Part shown: one piece after another, positions 1 through 11,779 of the stretch
How the letters are laid out: the number at the start of each line of letters is the position of its first letter
Position numbering within the stretch: the first letter of the stretch is position 1
Source: Streptomyces canus
GTDB lineage: Bacteria > Actinomycetota > Actinomycetes > Streptomycetales > Streptomycetaceae
Assembly: GCF_030816965.1 (NCBI RefSeq)
Contig: NZ_JAUSYQ010000002.1
Location: 7,554,001 to 7,618,000 of the forward strand
Length of the DNA stretch: 64,000 nucleotides
Reading direction: 5' to 3'
Translations under genes and position numbers: made by a program
Notes under the pieces: model-generated
Told to the model about the DNA's origin: nothing
Database searches by the model: none
What the model saw: only the letters and a program-made list of their open reading frames with translations

Positions 1-324
1 GGTCACCGCGCTGACCGGACCGAAGGTCTTGCCGACGAAGGTGGTGAAGCTGCCCGCCGAGGGGTGGGCCCGGGAGAACTCGGCCAGTGTGTTGCCGAGC
101 AGCGCGACCGCCACCCCCGCCGCCACGATGGTCAGCGGGGACGCGATCCCCGCGGTGGTGGCGAGGAAGGCGAAGCCGAAGAAGAAGCTCATCGCCGGAC
201 CGACGTTGGCCATCGTGGCGGCGGCGATGTCCGCCATGCCGAGGACACCGCCGCGCAGCCGCTGCGGCGCGCCGCCGGCGGGGCCCGATGCCGACGAGCG
301 GCCGACAGGTCCGGGTACCGGCAT
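1..324 (-). CDS. APC-family amino acid permease, N-terminal part (runs off the left edge)
   Basis: The first 108 codons of an integral-membrane transporter are visible; the rest lies beyond the window. After a short polar, Gly/Pro-rich N-terminus the reading contains GGVLGMADIAAATMANVGPA followed by hydrophobic stretches (FFFGFAFLA; TIVAAGVAVALLGNTLAEF) and SAGSFTTFVGKTFGP, which is the TM1-TM3 pattern of amino acid-polyamine-organocation permeases (the TM2-3 motif normally reads ...EFSR..P.AGG.Y.Y....G). The ATG at 324 is preceded by AAGGAG at a good distance, which fixes the start. It lies 49 bases downstream of the GntR gene on the same strand, so the two probably form one unit in which the regulator controls uptake. 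The substrate cannot be read from this fragment. Confidence 0.8.
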   Translation of the reverse strand, partial: MPVPGPVGRSSASGPAGGAPQRLRGGVLGMADIAAATMANVGPAMSFFFGFAFLATTAGIASPLTIVAAGVAVALLGNTLAEFSRAHPSAGSFTTFVGKTFGPVSAVT

Positions 325-373
325 GGGACAGCTCCTTCAGCGAGGTCGGCGGCACAGGAAAGGGGAGAAGTGG

Positions 374-1099
374 TCAGTTCAGGCCGGCGTGCCGGTGCGC
401 CTTCACCGCGCGTACCGCCGGGTCCATCGCGCCGCGGGTGAGTTCGTCGAGCAGCTCGGCGTGGCAGCGGTTGCGGGCCCGTACGACCGAAGCGGCCGGC
501 GCGGGCCCCAGCAGGCACTGGCGGCCGAGCAGGTCGGCGGCGAACTCACGGATCCCGACGCCGCCGAGCGCCTCGGCCAGGTCGAGGTGGAAGCGGGTCT
601 CCAGTTCGAGCAGCCGGGCCGGGTCCTCGGCCAGGTCCAGCTCCTCGACCAGGGTGTGCAGTCCGTCGAGCCGTCCGTCCGGGACCTCACCCGCACCGTG
701 CGCCACGAGGCCGCATTCGAGCAGCAGATGGAAGGACTCCAGCGAGGCCGTCTCGTCGGCGTCGTGCAGCACGGCGACGACCGCGTCCCAGTCGGCCGCG
801 ACGAAGGTGCCGCCCGACCGGCCCCGACGGCGGTCGAGCAGGCCGTCCTGGCACATGGCCTCCAGCGCGCGGCGCACAGTGATCTCGCTGATTCCCAGTT
901 CCTCGGCGAGGACGCCCGCGTCCGGCAGCCGGTCGCCCGGCGCCACGGACCTCAGCCGTATCCGCAGGGCGATCCTGGACCGGACGAGTTCGGCTCCCGT
1001 GGTGCCCCGGCCGGCCAGGACGCGGGTGTCCCACACCCCGCCGACCTGCGCGGGCGCCGCCTGGTTGTAGGGCCCGAACTTGCCCGCTGCGTTCACCAC
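374..1099 (-). CDS. GntR-family transcriptional regulator with FCD-like ligand domain
   Basis: 241 residues. Residues about 35-105 form a winged helix: ELVRSRIALRIRLRSVAPGDRLPD, then LAEELGISEITVRRALEAM and DGLLDRRRGRSGGTFV, the standard GntR recognition helix and wing. The C-terminal 130 residues are helical with LLLECGLVAHGAG, LELETRFHLDLAEA and CHAELLDELTRGAMDPAVRAVKAH, as in FCD (FadR C-terminal) domains; the D..FH and H residues fit the metal/ligand pocket of that family. It is divergent from the GABA-permease-like gene at 1238 and lies just upstream of the permease at the left edge, so it probably controls one or both in response to an amino acid or organic acid. The ligand is unknown. 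Confidence 0.85.
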   Translation of the reverse strand: MVNAAGKFGPYNQAAPAQVGGVWDTRVLAGRGTTGAELVRSRIALRIRLRSVAPGDRLPDAGVLAEELGISEITVRRALEAMCQDGLLDRRRGRSGGTFVAADWDAVVAVLHDADETASLESFHLLLECGLVAHGAGEVPDGRLDGLHTLVEELDLAEDPARLLELETRFHLDLAEALGGVGIREFAADLLGRQCLLGPAPAASVVRARNRCHAELLDELTRGAMDPAVRAVKAHRHAGLN

Positions 1100-1184
1100 G
1101 ACGCCACCCTAACGGCCTGCTGAGCGACGTTACGGGGGACGGCGGCACGGCGTGCTCTGCATGTACGGAAAATAGAGCAACCTG

Positions 1185-1210
1185 AACAGTTAAACAAGAC
1201 TGTTTTTTTT
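1185..1210 (+). promoter_or_regulatory. Hairpin followed by T8 in the permease leader
   Basis: AACAGT (1185-1190) and ACTGTT (1199-1204) are perfect inverted arms with an 8-base loop, and T8 runs from 1203 to 1210, ending 27 bases before the permease ATG at 1238. This AT-rich patch stands out in GC-rich DNA. It could be the operator of the divergent GntR protein or a weak intrinsic attenuator; the sequence alone does not decide. Confidence 0.4.
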
Positions 1211-1237
1211 GATCGTGCTGAACTAATTTCCCGGTCC

Positions 1238-2665
1238 ATGACCGCAACCCTCCCCGAAACCCCTCCCGCTCAGTCCGGTGGCCTGCAGGCCGGACTCAAG
1301 AACCGCCACCTGTCGATGATCGCGATCGGCGGCGTCATCGGCGCCGGCCTGTTCGTCGGCTCCGGCTCCGGCATCGCCGCCGCCGGCCCCGGCATCCTCG
1401 TCTCGTACGCCCTCGTCGGCGTCCTCGTCGTCCTCGTGATGCGCATGCTCGGCGAGATGGCCGCGGCCAACCCCACCTCGGGCTCGTTCTCCGCCTACGC
1501 CGACCGTGCGCTGGGCCGCTGGGCCGGCTTCACCATCGGCTGGCTGTACTGGTTCTTCTGGGTCGTGGTGCTCGCCGTCGAGGCGACCGCCGGGGCCAAG
1601 ATCCTGGCCGGCTGGATGCCGGCGGTCCCGCAGTGGGGCTGGGCCCTGATCGTCATGGTCGTCCTGACCGCCACCAACCTGGTCTCGGTGAGCTCCTACG
1701 GCGAGTTCGAGTTCTGGTTCGCCGGCATCAAGGTCGTCGCGATCGCCGCGTTCATCGTGGTCGGGGGGCTCGCGATCTTCGGGCTGCTGCCGGGTTCGGA
1801 CCACCCGGCCTCCGGTTTCTCCAACCTCACCGCGCACGGCGGCTTCCTGCCCAACGGCCCCGGAGCGATCCTCACCGGCGTCCTGATGGTGGTCTTCTCC
1901 TTCATGGGCAGCGAGATCGTCACCCTCGCCGCGGGTGAGACCGCCGACCCGCGGGCCGCCGTCACCAAGGCCACCAACAGCGTGATCTGGCGGATCGCGG
2001 TGTTCTACCTGGGCTCGATCCTGATCGTGGTGTCGCTGCTGCGCTGGGACGACCCGGCCATCCTCAAGGACGGCTCGTACGTCGCCGCCCTCAGCTCCAT
2101 CGGCATCCCGCACGCCGCCCAGATCATGAACGCCATCGTGCTGACCTCCGTGCTGTCCTGCCTCAACTCCGGTCTGTACACGGCCTCGCGCATGGCCTTC
2201 TCGCTCGGCCGCCGCAGCGACGCCCCGGCCGCGTTCGGGCGGACCACGGGCCGCGGCGTGCCGCAGGCGGCCATCCTGGCCTCGGTGGTCTTCGGCTTCG
2301 TCGCGGTCGCCTTCAACTACCTGTGGCCCGACACGGTCTTCCAGTTCCTGCTCAACGCCTCCGGTGCGATCGCCCTGTTCGTCTGGCTGGTGATCTGCTT
2401 CTCCCAGCTGCGGATGCGAAAGATCATCCAGCGGGAGTCGCCGGAGAAGCTGGTCGTCCGGATGTGGCTCTACCCCTACCTCACCTGGGCCACCATCGCC
2501 CTGATCACCTTCGTCCTGGGCTACATGCTCACCGACACCGCGGACGGCGGCGGCCGCGACCAGGTCGTCCTGTCCACCCTGGTCGCCCTGGCCGTGGTGG
2601 TCTACGCGGTGATACGCCAACGCCGGGCCGCCCGGACCGAGCCGAAGCTCTCCGAACAGGTCTGA
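1238..2665 (+). CDS. GABA/amino acid permease (APC superfamily)
   Basis: 475 residues, the usual size of GabP/AnsP/AroP-type permeases, with about 12 hydrophobic segments. The N-terminus LKNRHLSMIAIGGVIGAGLFVGSG is the hallmark TM1 of this subfamily, followed by MRMLGEMAAANPTSGSFSAYA (TM2-3 loop), FSFMGSEIVTLAAGE (TM6) and TASRMAFSLGRRSDAP (cytoplasmic loop). It should carry out proton-coupled uptake of GABA or a related amino acid across the cytoplasmic membrane. Only 44 bases separate it from the aminotransferase downstream, so uptake and deamination of the same substrate is a reasonable inference. The upstream 138 bases are shared with the divergent GntR gene. The exact substrate is not determined by the sequence. 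Confidence 0.85.
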   Translation: MTATLPETPPAQSGGLQAGLKNRHLSMIAIGGVIGAGLFVGSGSGIAAAGPGILVSYALVGVLVVLVMRMLGEMAAANPTSGSFSAYADRALGRWAGFTIGWLYWFFWVVVLAVEATAGAKILAGWMPAVPQWGWALIVMVVLTATNLVSVSSYGEFEFWFAGIKVVAIAAFIVVGGLAIFGLLPGSDHPASGFSNLTAHGGFLPNGPGAILTGVLMVVFSFMGSEIVTLAAGETADPRAAVTKATNSVIWRIAVFYLGSILIVVSLLRWDDPAILKDGSYVAALSSIGIPHAAQIMNAIVLTSVLSCLNSGLYTASRMAFSLGRRSDAPAAFGRTTGRGVPQAAILASVVFGFVAVAFNYLWPDTVFQFLLNASGAIALFVWLVICFSQLRMRKIIQRESPEKLVVRMWLYPYLTWATIALITFVLGYMLTDTADGGGRDQVVLSTLVALAVVVYAVIRQRRAARTEPKLSEQV

Positions 2666-2709
2666 CCTGCGGGTTCTCCGGCCTTCGTCGACTTTGGCAT
2701 GATTCCCGC

Positions 2710-3891
2710 ATGAGGATCTCGCAGCGCGCCCAGTCCGTCGCGCCGTTCTACGCCATGGAGTTCGGCAAGCACGCCGCGGCGCTGGAGGCCGCGGGGCACC
2801 GCGTCGTCAAGCTCAGTCTCGGAGAACCGGACTTCGGGGCGCCGCCGGCCGTGCTGGACGCGCTGCGGGAGGCCGTGGGCAGCAGGCCCATGACGTACAC
2901 GGGGGCGCTCGGGCTGCCCGAACTGCGGCAGGCCATAGCGCGGTTCTACGGCGATCAGCACGGCGTCGACGTCGATCCGGGCCGGGTCGTCGTGACCGCG
3001 GGGGCGTCGGCGGCACTGGTGCTGGGCGCCGCCGCCCTCGTCGACCCGGGGGACGAGGTGCTCATCGCCGACCCGTCCTACCCCTGCAACCGGCAGATCG
3101 CCGAGAGCTTCGGGGCGCGGGTCACCCTCGTCCCCACCAGCGCCGGGTCGCGGTACCAGTTGGACACGGCCGCGGTGCGGTCGTACTGGACGGACCGCAC
3201 CCGCGGGATCATGGTCGCGAGTCCCTCCAACCCGACCGGCACCTCCGTCCCGGCCGACGAGCTGGCGGCCATCTGCGAGCTCGCCCGGGAGCGGGACGCC
3301 TGGCGGATCGTCGACGAGATCTACCTCGACCTCGGTGATCACGACGCGCAGGGGCGGCCGCCGCGCAGTGTGCTGTCGTACGACCAGGAAGCCGTCGTCA
3401 TCAACAGCTTCTCCAAGTACTTCGGGATGACCGGCTGGCGGCTGGGCTGGTGTGTCGTGCCCGAGGCGCTGGTGCCCGCGCTGGAGCGGCTGGCCCAGAA
3501 CTACATGATCTGTGCCTCCACCCCCGCCCAGCACGCCGCGCTCGCCTGCTTCACGCCCGAGTCGCTCGCCGTGTGCGAGGAGCGGCGGGCCGAGTTCGGG
3601 CGACGCCGGGCCCTCGTCCTCGACGGGCTCGCGCAGATCGGGCTGCCGGTGCCCGTGCCGCCCGACGGCGCGTTCTACGTGTACTTCGACGTCAGCGGCA
3701 CCGGGCTCAGCTCGTGGGAGTTCTGCGGGAGGGCGCTCCAGGAGGCGCACGTGGCCCTCACACCGGGGCGGGACTTCGGAGTGGGGACCGCCGAGACCCA
3801 TGTACGGCTGTCCTACGCGGCCTCGGCCGACGAACTGCGCGAGGGGATCGCGCGGCTCGGGAAGTTCGTGGCCACGCTCGCCCGGACATGA
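2710..3891 (+). CDS. PLP-dependent aminotransferase (class I/II, fold type I)
   Basis: 393 residues. The ATG at 2710 was chosen because MRISQRAQSVAPFYAMEFGK opens the family; the frame stays open further upstream but there overlaps the permease. Motifs in order: SLGEPDFGAPP (substrate-binding Gly), YTGALGLPELRQAIA, VVVTAGASAALVLGAAALVDPGDEVL (cofactor phosphate region), ASPSNPTGT (conserved Asn), DEIYLDL (Asp/Tyr contacting the pyridine), NSFSKYFGMTGWRLGW (Schiff-base Lys in SFSK and phosphate-binding Arg), and a C-terminal HVRLSYA whose Arg binds the substrate carboxylate. It transfers an amino group to a 2-oxo acid; the amino donor is not clear. It probably shares a transcript with the permease and ends at a strong hairpin. 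Confidence 0.88.
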   Translation: MRISQRAQSVAPFYAMEFGKHAAALEAAGHRVVKLSLGEPDFGAPPAVLDALREAVGSRPMTYTGALGLPELRQAIARFYGDQHGVDVDPGRVVVTAGASAALVLGAAALVDPGDEVLIADPSYPCNRQIAESFGARVTLVPTSAGSRYQLDTAAVRSYWTDRTRGIMVASPSNPTGTSVPADELAAICELARERDAWRIVDEIYLDLGDHDAQGRPPRSVLSYDQEAVVINSFSKYFGMTGWRLGWCVVPEALVPALERLAQNYMICASTPAQHAALACFTPESLAVCEERRAEFGRRRALVLDGLAQIGLPVPVPPDGAFYVYFDVSGTGLSSWEFCGRALQEAHVALTPGRDFGVGTAETHVRLSYAASADELREGIARLGKFVATLART

Positions 3892-3893
3892 CA

Positions 3894-3923
3894 CAGGGGC
3901 CGGTCCGTGTGGACCGGCCCCTG
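3894..3923. terminator. Bidirectional hairpin terminator between aminotransferase and katG
   Basis: CAGGGGCCGGTCC and GGACCGGCCCCTG form a perfect 13-base-pair stem with a GTGT loop, 3 bases after the aminotransferase stop and 15 bases before the katG stop on the other strand. There is no U-tract, as is usual in Streptomyces. Confidence 0.85.
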
Positions 3924-3937
3924 CGTCGTTCAGTCGA

Positions 3938-6178
<2,241 letters not shown>

Positions 6179-6625
6179 TCACGGTGCTGAAGTAAGCCTT
6201 TGGGGGGAACAGTCGGGGCACAGGCCCCAGTAGATGACCTCGGCCTCGTCGATCGAGAAGCCGCGGTCGTCGGAAGCTGTCAGGCAGGGCGCGTGACCGA
6301 CGGCACAGTCGACGTCGACGACGGCCCCGCACGACCGGCAGACCAGGTGATGGTGGTTGTCCCCGACCCGTCCCTCGAACCGCGCCGGGCTGCCGGGCGG
6401 CTCGAGGCGACGCACGAGACCCGCCGCCGTGAGCGAGTGCAGGGCCTCGTACACGGCCTGGAGGGATATGTGGCCGAGACGGTCGCGCACTCCCGTGGCG
6501 ATCGCGTCGGCCGCGAGGTGGTCACCGGCCCGGACGGTCTCGAGCAGGGCGACGCGCGCGGCCGTCACCCGCAGGCCGGCACCGCGCAGCTCGTCGGCGG
6601 TGTTCGGAAGCCGGGGGGCGGTCAT
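6179..6625 (-). CDS. furA: Fur-family repressor of katG (FurA/CatR type)
   Basis: 148 residues. Winged helix: LRGAGLRVTAARVALLETV, HISLQAVYEALHSLTAAGLVRRLEPPGSPARFE. The dimerisation half carries the metal motifs DNHHHLVCRSCGAVVDVDC and ends with a CPDC pair, so structural zinc and a regulatory metal site are expected. In the actinobacterial FurA/CatR group the protein represses its own operon with katG, and peroxide or metal loss lifts repression; the direct linkage to katG here supports that role. A palindromic site lies 30-53 bases before its ATG and is the obvious operator. The short intergenic gap (24 bases) argues for co-transcription with katG. Confidence 0.92.
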   Translation of the reverse strand: MTAPRLPNTADELRGAGLRVTAARVALLETVRAGDHLAADAIATGVRDRLGHISLQAVYEALHSLTAAGLVRRLEPPGSPARFEGRVGDNHHHLVCRSCGAVVDVDCAVGHAPCLTASDDRGFSIDEAEVIYWGLCPDCSPQRLTSAP

Positions 6626-6654
6626 GCGACCAACCTACCCCCATAAACACGAAT

Positions 6655-6678
6655 GGTTCAAGAAATGGAACCGTTCCA
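6655..6678. promoter_or_regulatory. Candidate FurA operator upstream of furA-katG
   Basis: Two overlapping inverted repeats lie in an AT-richer patch: GGTTC (6655-6659) with GAACC (6668-6672), and TGGAAC/GTTCCA around one central base (6666-6678, perfect 6-base arms). The location just upstream of furA matches autoregulation known for FurA/CatR proteins. Confidence 0.65.
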
Positions 6679-6757
6679 AATCTGTGTCGCCTCAGTTCGG
6701 GGCTCCTCCGGTGCACGAAAGCGCTCACAACACTGGCCGGTGAGGTGTGCGGGCGGT

Positions 6758-6773
6758 GTAACCCCTGATGAAC
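6758..6773 (+). promoter_or_regulatory. Possible GlnR box before the nitrate reductase gene
   Basis: GTAAC, 6 bases, then TGAAC resembles the actinobacterial GlnR consensus (gTnAC-n6-GaAAC), with one mismatch in the second half-site. It lies about 80 bases before the start of an assimilatory nitrate reductase, a class of gene known to be under GlnR in Streptomyces. The match is short and could be chance. Confidence 0.35.
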
Positions 6774-6852
6774 GGCTCGGGAGACATCTGCGTAATGGGC
6801 ATTTCGTACGGTCGTAGGAGATCGAATCGGTTGAGCTCAGGGAGGCGTGCCC

Positions 6853-9800
6853 GTGGTGCGGACGGTCTGCTCGTACTGCGGTGTGGGCTGCGGCCTGGTC
6901 CTCGACATCGGCACCGGCCCGGACGGACGGCGTACGGTCCTGAAGGCGTCCGGAGACAAGGAGCACCCCGCCAACTTCGGCAAGCTCTGCACCAAGGGCG
7001 CCACCACCGCCGACCTGCTCGCCGCGCCCGGGCGGCTGACCACGGCCCTGGTCCGGCCCGAGCGGGGCGAGGAGCCGGTGCCGGAAGCCGTCGGCGTGGC
7101 CATCACCGAGACGGCCCGGCGGCTGCGGGAGATCATCGACGAGCACGGCCCCGACGCGGTCTCGCTCTACGTCTCCGGCCAGATGAGCCTGGAGGCGCAG
7201 TACCTGGCGAACAAGCTGGCCAAGGGGTTCGTGCGGACCAACCAGATCGAGTCGAACTCCCGGCTGTGCATGGCCAGCGCCGGCACCGGCTACAAGCTGT
7301 CGCTCGGGGCGGACGGCCCGCCCGGCTCGTACCAGGACTTCGAGAAGGCCGACCTGTTCTTCGTCATCGGCTCCAACATGGCCGACTGCCATCCCATCCT
7401 GTTCCTCAGGATGATGGAGCGGGTGAAGTCGGCGGGCGCGAAGGTGATCGTCGTCGATCCGCGGCGCACCGCCACAGCCGCGAAGGCGGACCTGTTCCTG
7501 CAGATCAAGCCGGGTGCCGACCTCGCGCTGCTGAACGGCCTGCTGCACCTGCTGCACGCCGAGGGCCACATCGACCCCGAGTTCGTCGCCGCCCACACCG
7601 AGGGCTGGGAGGCGATGCCGGAGTTCCTCGCGGACTACTCGCCCGCCGCGGTGGCCGAGATGACGGGCCTCGCCGAGGCGGACATCCGGGAGGCGGCGCG
7701 GCTCATCGGATCGGCCGGTGAGTGGATGAGCCTGTGGACCATGGGACTCAACCAGTCCACCCACGGCACCTGGAACACCAACGCCCTGGTCAACCTCCAT
7801 CTCGCCACGGGCGCCATCTGCCGCCCCGGCAGCGGCCCCTTCTCCCTCACCGGCCAGCCCAACGCCATGGGCGGCCGTGAGATGGGCTACATGGGCCCGG
7901 GCCTGCCCGGCCAGCGGTCCGTCCTCGTCGACGACGAGCGGGCCTTCATGGAGGAGCTCTGGGAGCTGCCCCCGGACACCCTGCGCGCCGACGGCGTCGG
8001 CAGGGGCACGGTCGAGATGTTCCAGAAGATGGCCGACGGCGAGATCAAGGCCTGCTGGATCATCTGCACCAACCCGGTCGCCTCCGTCGCCAACCGTCGC
8101 ACGGTCATCGAGGGCCTGGAGGCCGCCGAGTTCGTCGTCACGCAGGACGTCTTCGCCGACACCGAGACCAACGCCTACGCCGACGTCGTGCTGCCCGGCG
8201 CGCTGTGGACGGAGGGCGAGGGTGTCTTCGTCAACAGCGAGCGCAACCTCACGCTGACCCCGGCGGTGGCCGACCCGCCCGGCGAGGCGATGGCGGACTG
8301 GCGGATCATCGCGGCCGTCGCGTGCGAGATGGGGTACGAGAAGGGGTTCTCCTACGACAGCGCGGAGGACGTCTTCGAGGAGATCAAGCAGGCCTGGAAC
8401 CCGAAGACGGGCTGGGATCTGCGCGGGGTCTCGTACGAGCGGCTGCGGGAGACGCCGGTGCAGTGGCCCGCAGCGAGTCCGGACGGGCCGGACCGGAACC
8501 CGATCCGGTACGTGGGGGAGGACGGTTCGCTGACGTTCCCCACCGCGAGCGGGCGGGGCATCTTCTACGCCCGGCCGCACATCCCGCCGGCCGAGATGCC
8601 GGACGACGACTACCCCTTCGTCCTGAACACCGGGCGCCTCCAGCACCAGTGGCACACGCTGACCAAGACGGCGAAGGTGGCGAAGCTGAACAAGCTGAAC
8701 CCCGGGCCCTTCGTGGAACTGCATCCTCAGGACGCGTCGGCCCTGGGTGTGGCCGACGGTGACTCCGTCGAGGTGGCCTCCCGACGCGGCCGGGCCGTGC
8801 TGCCGGCCGTGGTGACGGACCGGGTGCGGCCGGGGTGCTGCTTCGCGCCCTTCCACTGGAACGACCTGTTCGGGGAGTACCTGAGCGTCAACGCGGTGAC
8901 GAGTGACGCGGTGGACCCGCTGTCGTTCCAGCCGGAGTTCAAGGTGTGCGCGGTGTCGCTGACGAAGGTGGCTGTGCCGGTGACGGTGCGGACGCCTGCG
9001 GCGGGCTCGGCCGGTGGGTCGGGCGGCGCGGTGGGACACGGCGGGGGCGCCCCGAGCGCGGTGGCCATGCCCGCCTCGGCACCGGCGGTCCCGGAGGGCA
9101 CCCACGCCCACGCTTCCGTCGCCGCGGCCGCCGCGGGTGTCTTCGGGCTCGCTCCCGCCCCGCCGCCCGTGCTCACCGCACAGGAACGCCAGTACCTGGT
9201 CGGCTTTCTCGCGGGCATCTCGACGGGCGCCCCTGGCGTGCCGGTCCTGCCGCCCGACGCGCCCTTCAGCCCCGAGCACGCCCTCTGGGTGAACGGCACA
9301 CTCGCCGGGATGTACTCACGGGCGGCGGCCACACAGTTCGCGCCCCCACAGTTCGCGCCCACACAGGTCTCGGCCACACAGTCCTCGGTCACGGTCCTGC
9401 GCCGTGAGGTCGTCATCCTGTGGGCCTCGCAGACCGGCAACGCCGAGGAGTTCGCGGCCGCCACCGCCGAGCGGCTCACCACCTCCGGCCACAGCACCTC
9501 CATGGTCGGCATGGACCAGGCAGACCTCGGCGAACTGCCGCCCGGCGCCGACCTGTTGCTCATCACCAGCACCTTCGGTGACGGCGACGCCCCCGACAAC
9601 GGCAGCGGCTTCTGGGAGACCCTGGCCGACCCCGGCACGCCCCGCCTGGAGGGTCGCCGGTACGCGGTGCTGGCCTTCGGCGACTCGTCGTACGACGACT
9701 TCTGCGGGCACGGCCGCCGTCTGGACCAGCGGCTCGACGAACTGGGCGCGCTGCGGCTGGCCCCGCGCACGGACTGCGAACCGGACTTCGAGGACGCGGC

Positions 9801-11058
9801 GCACGGCTGGCTGGACCAGGTTCTGACGGCGCTGTCCGACACCCCGGCGGCCGACACCGTGCCCTCGGCCCCCACGCTGATCCAGGCAGTCCCGGCCGCC
9901 CCCCGGACGGCCCCCGCCGCCTCGTCCCGCTCGAAGAAGCCCGTCCCCGTCCTCGCCCGCCTCACCGGCAACCGCCTCCTGAGCCTGCCCGGCGCCGGCA
10001 AGGAGGTCCGCAGGTTCACCTTCGACACCCGCGACAGCGAGAGCCCGCTCCTCTACGACGCCGGGGACGCCCTCGGCATCCGGCCGCTCAACTCGGCGGA
10101 CCTGGTCGAGGAGTGGCTGGCGGTCACCGGTCTGGACGCCGGGGCCGCGGTGGACCTGAACGGCGTGGGAGAGGTCCCGCTCGGCGAGGCGTTCCTGCGG
10201 CACCTCGACATCACCAGGATCACCCCCGGCCTGCTCCGGTTCGTCGCCGAACGCACCCGGGACCCACGGGAGTTGAAGAAGCTCCTGCGTCCGGACAACA
10301 AGGACGAGCTCGCCAAGTGGGGCTGGGGCCGCCAGGCCGTGGACGTGATCACGGAGTACGGCGTGACGGCCGGCCCGCAGGAGTGGACGCAGACCCTCGG
10401 ACGCCTCCAGCCGCGTCTGTACTCCATATCGTCCAGCCCGCTGACCGACCCGCACCTCGTCTCGCTGACCGTCTCCGTCGTGCGCTACGAGAACCTGCAC
10501 GGCAGGCCCCGCCAGGGTGTCTGCTCGCCCTTCCTCGCCGATGCCGCCGCGGACACCCCGGTGCCCGTGCACGTCCAGCGCTCCCCGCACTTCCGCCCGC
10601 CGGCCGACTCCGGCACGCCCATGGTCATGGTCGGCCCCGGCACCGGCGTCGCCCCCTTCGTCGGCTTCCTGGAGCAGCGCCGCGCCCTCGGCCACCGGGG
10701 CCCGAACTGGCTGTTCTTCGGCGAACAGCACAAGGCGACCGACTTCTACTACGAGGACGAGCTGACCGGTTTCCTCGCGGACGGCACCCTCGCCCGCCTC
10801 GACACCGCCTTCTCCCGTGACCAGCGCGCAAAGGTCTACGTCCAGGACCGGATGCGCGAACACGGCCCGCTGCTGTGGTCCTGGCTCCAGGACGGCGCCC
10901 ACTTCTATGTGTGCGGCGACGCCTCCCGCATGGCGAAGGACGTCGACCGGGCGCTCAGGGACATCGCGGTCCTCCACGGCGGCTTGGACGAGGCGGGCGC
11001 GGCGGCCTATGTGAAGCAACTCGCCGCGGACAAGCGCTATGTGCGTGACATCTACTGA
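6853..11058 (+). CDS. Assimilatory nitrate reductase fused to a diflavin (CysJ/CPR-like) reductase
   Basis: About 1,401 residues. Residues 1 to about 690 are a molybdopterin oxidoreductase of the NasA/NapA type: a 4Fe-4S motif CSYCGVGC with a fourth Cys in [29 protein letters not shown] and, near the end of the domain, [15 protein letters not shown] and CFAPFHWND for the MGD cofactor. A Pro/Ala-rich linker follows. From about residue 850 comes a flavodoxin domain ([27 protein letters not shown]), then an FAD domain (RLYSISSSP), and an NADPH domain ending [12 protein letters not shown] and YVRDIY. One chain can therefore carry electrons from NADPH to nitrate. The GTG at 6853 sits 7 bases after GGGAGG; an in-frame GTG at 6847 is too close to that site. 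The molybdate transporter genes lie 32-34 kb downstream. Confidence 0.9.
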   Translation: MVRTVCSYCGVGCGLVLDIGTGPDGRRTVLKASGDKEHPANFGKLCTKGATTADLLAAPGRLTTALVRPERGEEPVPEAVGVAITETARRLREIIDEHGPDAVSLYVSGQMSLEAQYLANKLAKGFVRTNQIESNSRLCMASAGTGYKLSLGADGPPGSYQDFEKADLFFVIGSNMADCHPILFLRMMERVKSAGAKVIVVDPRRTATAAKADLFLQIKPGADLALLNGLLHLLHAEGHIDPEFVAAHTEGWEAMPEFLADYSPAAVAEMTGLAEADIREAARLIGSAGEWMSLWTMGLNQSTHGTWNTNALVNLHLATGAICRPGSGPFSLTGQPNAMGGREMGYMGPGLPGQRSVLVDDERAFMEELWELPPDTLRADGVGRGTVEMFQKMADGEIKACWIICTNPVASVANRRTVIEGLEAAEFVVTQDVFADTETNAYADVVLPGALWTEGEGVFVNSERNLTLTPAVADPPGEAMADWRIIAAVACEMGYEKGFSYDSAEDVFEEIKQAWNPKTGWDLRGVSYERLRETPVQWPAASPDGPDRNPIRYVGEDGSLTFPTASGRGIFYARPHIPPAEMPDDDYPFVLNTGRLQHQWHTLTKTAKVAKLNKLNPGPFVELHPQDASALGVADGDSVEVASRRGRAVLPAVVTDRVRPGCCFAPFHWNDLFGEYLSVNAVTSDAVDPLSFQPEFKVCAVSLTKVAVPVTVRTPAAGSAGGSGGAVGHGGGAPSAVAMPASAPAVPEGTHAHASVAAAAAGVFGLAPAPPPVLTAQERQYLVGFLAGISTGAPGVPVLPPDAPFSPEHALWVNGTLAGMYSRAAATQFAPPQFAPTQVSATQSSVTVLRREVVILWASQTGNAEEFAAATAERLTTSGHSTSMVGMDQADLGELPPGADLLLITSTFGDGDAPDNGSGFWETLADPGTPRLEGRRYAVLAFGDSSYDDFCGHGRRLDQRLDELGALRLAPRTDCEPDFEDAAHGWLDQVLTALSDTPAADTVPSAPTLIQAVPAAPRTAPAASSRSKKPVPVLARLTGNRLLSLPGAGKEVRRFTFDTRDSESPLLYDAGDALGIRPLNSADLVEEWLAVTGLDAGAAVDLNGVGEVPLGEAFLRHLDITRITPGLLRFVAERTRDPRELKKLLRPDNKDELAKWGWGRQAVDVITEYGVTAGPQEWTQTLGRLQPRLYSISSSPLTDPHLVSLTVSVVRYENLHGRPRQGVCSPFLADAAADTPVPVHVQRSPHFRPPADSGTPMVMVGPGTGVAPFVGFLEQRRALGHRGPNWLFFGEQHKATDFYYEDELTGFLADGTLARLDTAFSRDQRAKVYVQDRMREHGPLLWSWLQDGAHFYVCGDASRMAKDVDRALRDIAVLHGGLDEAGAAAYVKQLAADKRYVRDIY

Positions 11059-11107
11059 CCCGGCCCCGTGGGCGGTGCGCCGACCACACGTGGGAGTATC
11101 GGTCGCC

Positions 11108-11740
11108 ATGAAGGCGTCCCCAGCGGTCCGGAGCCTGCGCGCGGCGGTCTTCGCCGCGCTGTGCGTGCTGCTGGCCACCGGGGGTCACGCACTGGCGACC
11201 GGGATGGCGCCGCCGGTGTGGGCGCAGGCGGCCGGGTTCGTGCCGATGTTCGTGACCGGCTGGCTGCTCGGCGGCCGGGAGCGGTCGCTCGGGGCCATCG
11301 GCGGGGCCACACTCACATCCCAGGGCGGACTGCATCTGGCCTTCGGCGCGGCACGCCCGCGCTCCATGGGAACGCCGTACGGCATGGCGATGCACCACAT
11401 GTCGGCGACGCACACGATGACCATGCACGGCGTACGCATGGCGCATACGGCGGCACCGCACTCCCACGCCCTGACCCCGCACGCCACCGCCGCTCATGTC
11501 TCGGCCGCTCTCCTGCTGACCTGGTGGCTCCGACGCGGCGAGGTGGCCTTGTGGTCCCTGCTGCGGCGAGCGGTCACGCTCGTACCGGGCCTCGCGGCCT
11601 GGTGGCGGGGGTACGGCGAACCGGTCGTCCCGGACCCGGTACGCCCGCCCGTGGACGGTCCGTGCGCACCTCGTCCCCTCCTGCTCCGCCACACCGTCCA
11701 CCGGCGTGGACCGCCCACCACGATCCCGTACGCGATCTGA
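11108..11740 (+). CDS. Met/His-rich membrane protein, probable copper-related
   Basis: 210 residues; no catalytic motif recognised. Three to four hydrophobic segments are visible: AAVFAALCVLLATGGHALA, AGFVPMFVTGWLLGG, a weak one near LGAIGGATLTSQGGLHLAFG, and AAHVSAALLLTWWL. Between the last two (about residues 87-133) is a loop crowded with Met and His (GMAMHHMSATHTMTMHGV, then MAHTAAPHSHALTPHATAAH), a composition typical of copper-binding segments. It is clearly homologous to the protein at 12560: both start with xRAAVFAAxCVLLAxxGHxL and share a GRER after the second segment. The two flank a YcnI-type gene, 39 bases away here. A role in copper sequestration or transfer is inferred from this setting. 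The start at 11108 was preferred to upstream codons that overlap the nitrate reductase gene. Confidence 0.7.
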   Translation: MKASPAVRSLRAAVFAALCVLLATGGHALATGMAPPVWAQAAGFVPMFVTGWLLGGRERSLGAIGGATLTSQGGLHLAFGAARPRSMGTPYGMAMHHMSATHTMTMHGVRMAHTAAPHSHALTPHATAAHVSAALLLTWWLRRGEVALWSLLRRAVTLVPGLAAWWRGYGEPVVPDPVRPPVDGPCAPRPLLLRHTVHRRGPPTTIPYAI

Positions 11741-11779
11741 CCTTTCCCCTTTTCCTGACGGTACGGAGATCCCTCACCC

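Noticed and set aside
6658..9279. Long open frame opposite the nitrate reductase and its promoter
   Set aside because: Antisense shadow with low-complexity protein; it would also run through the furA operator.
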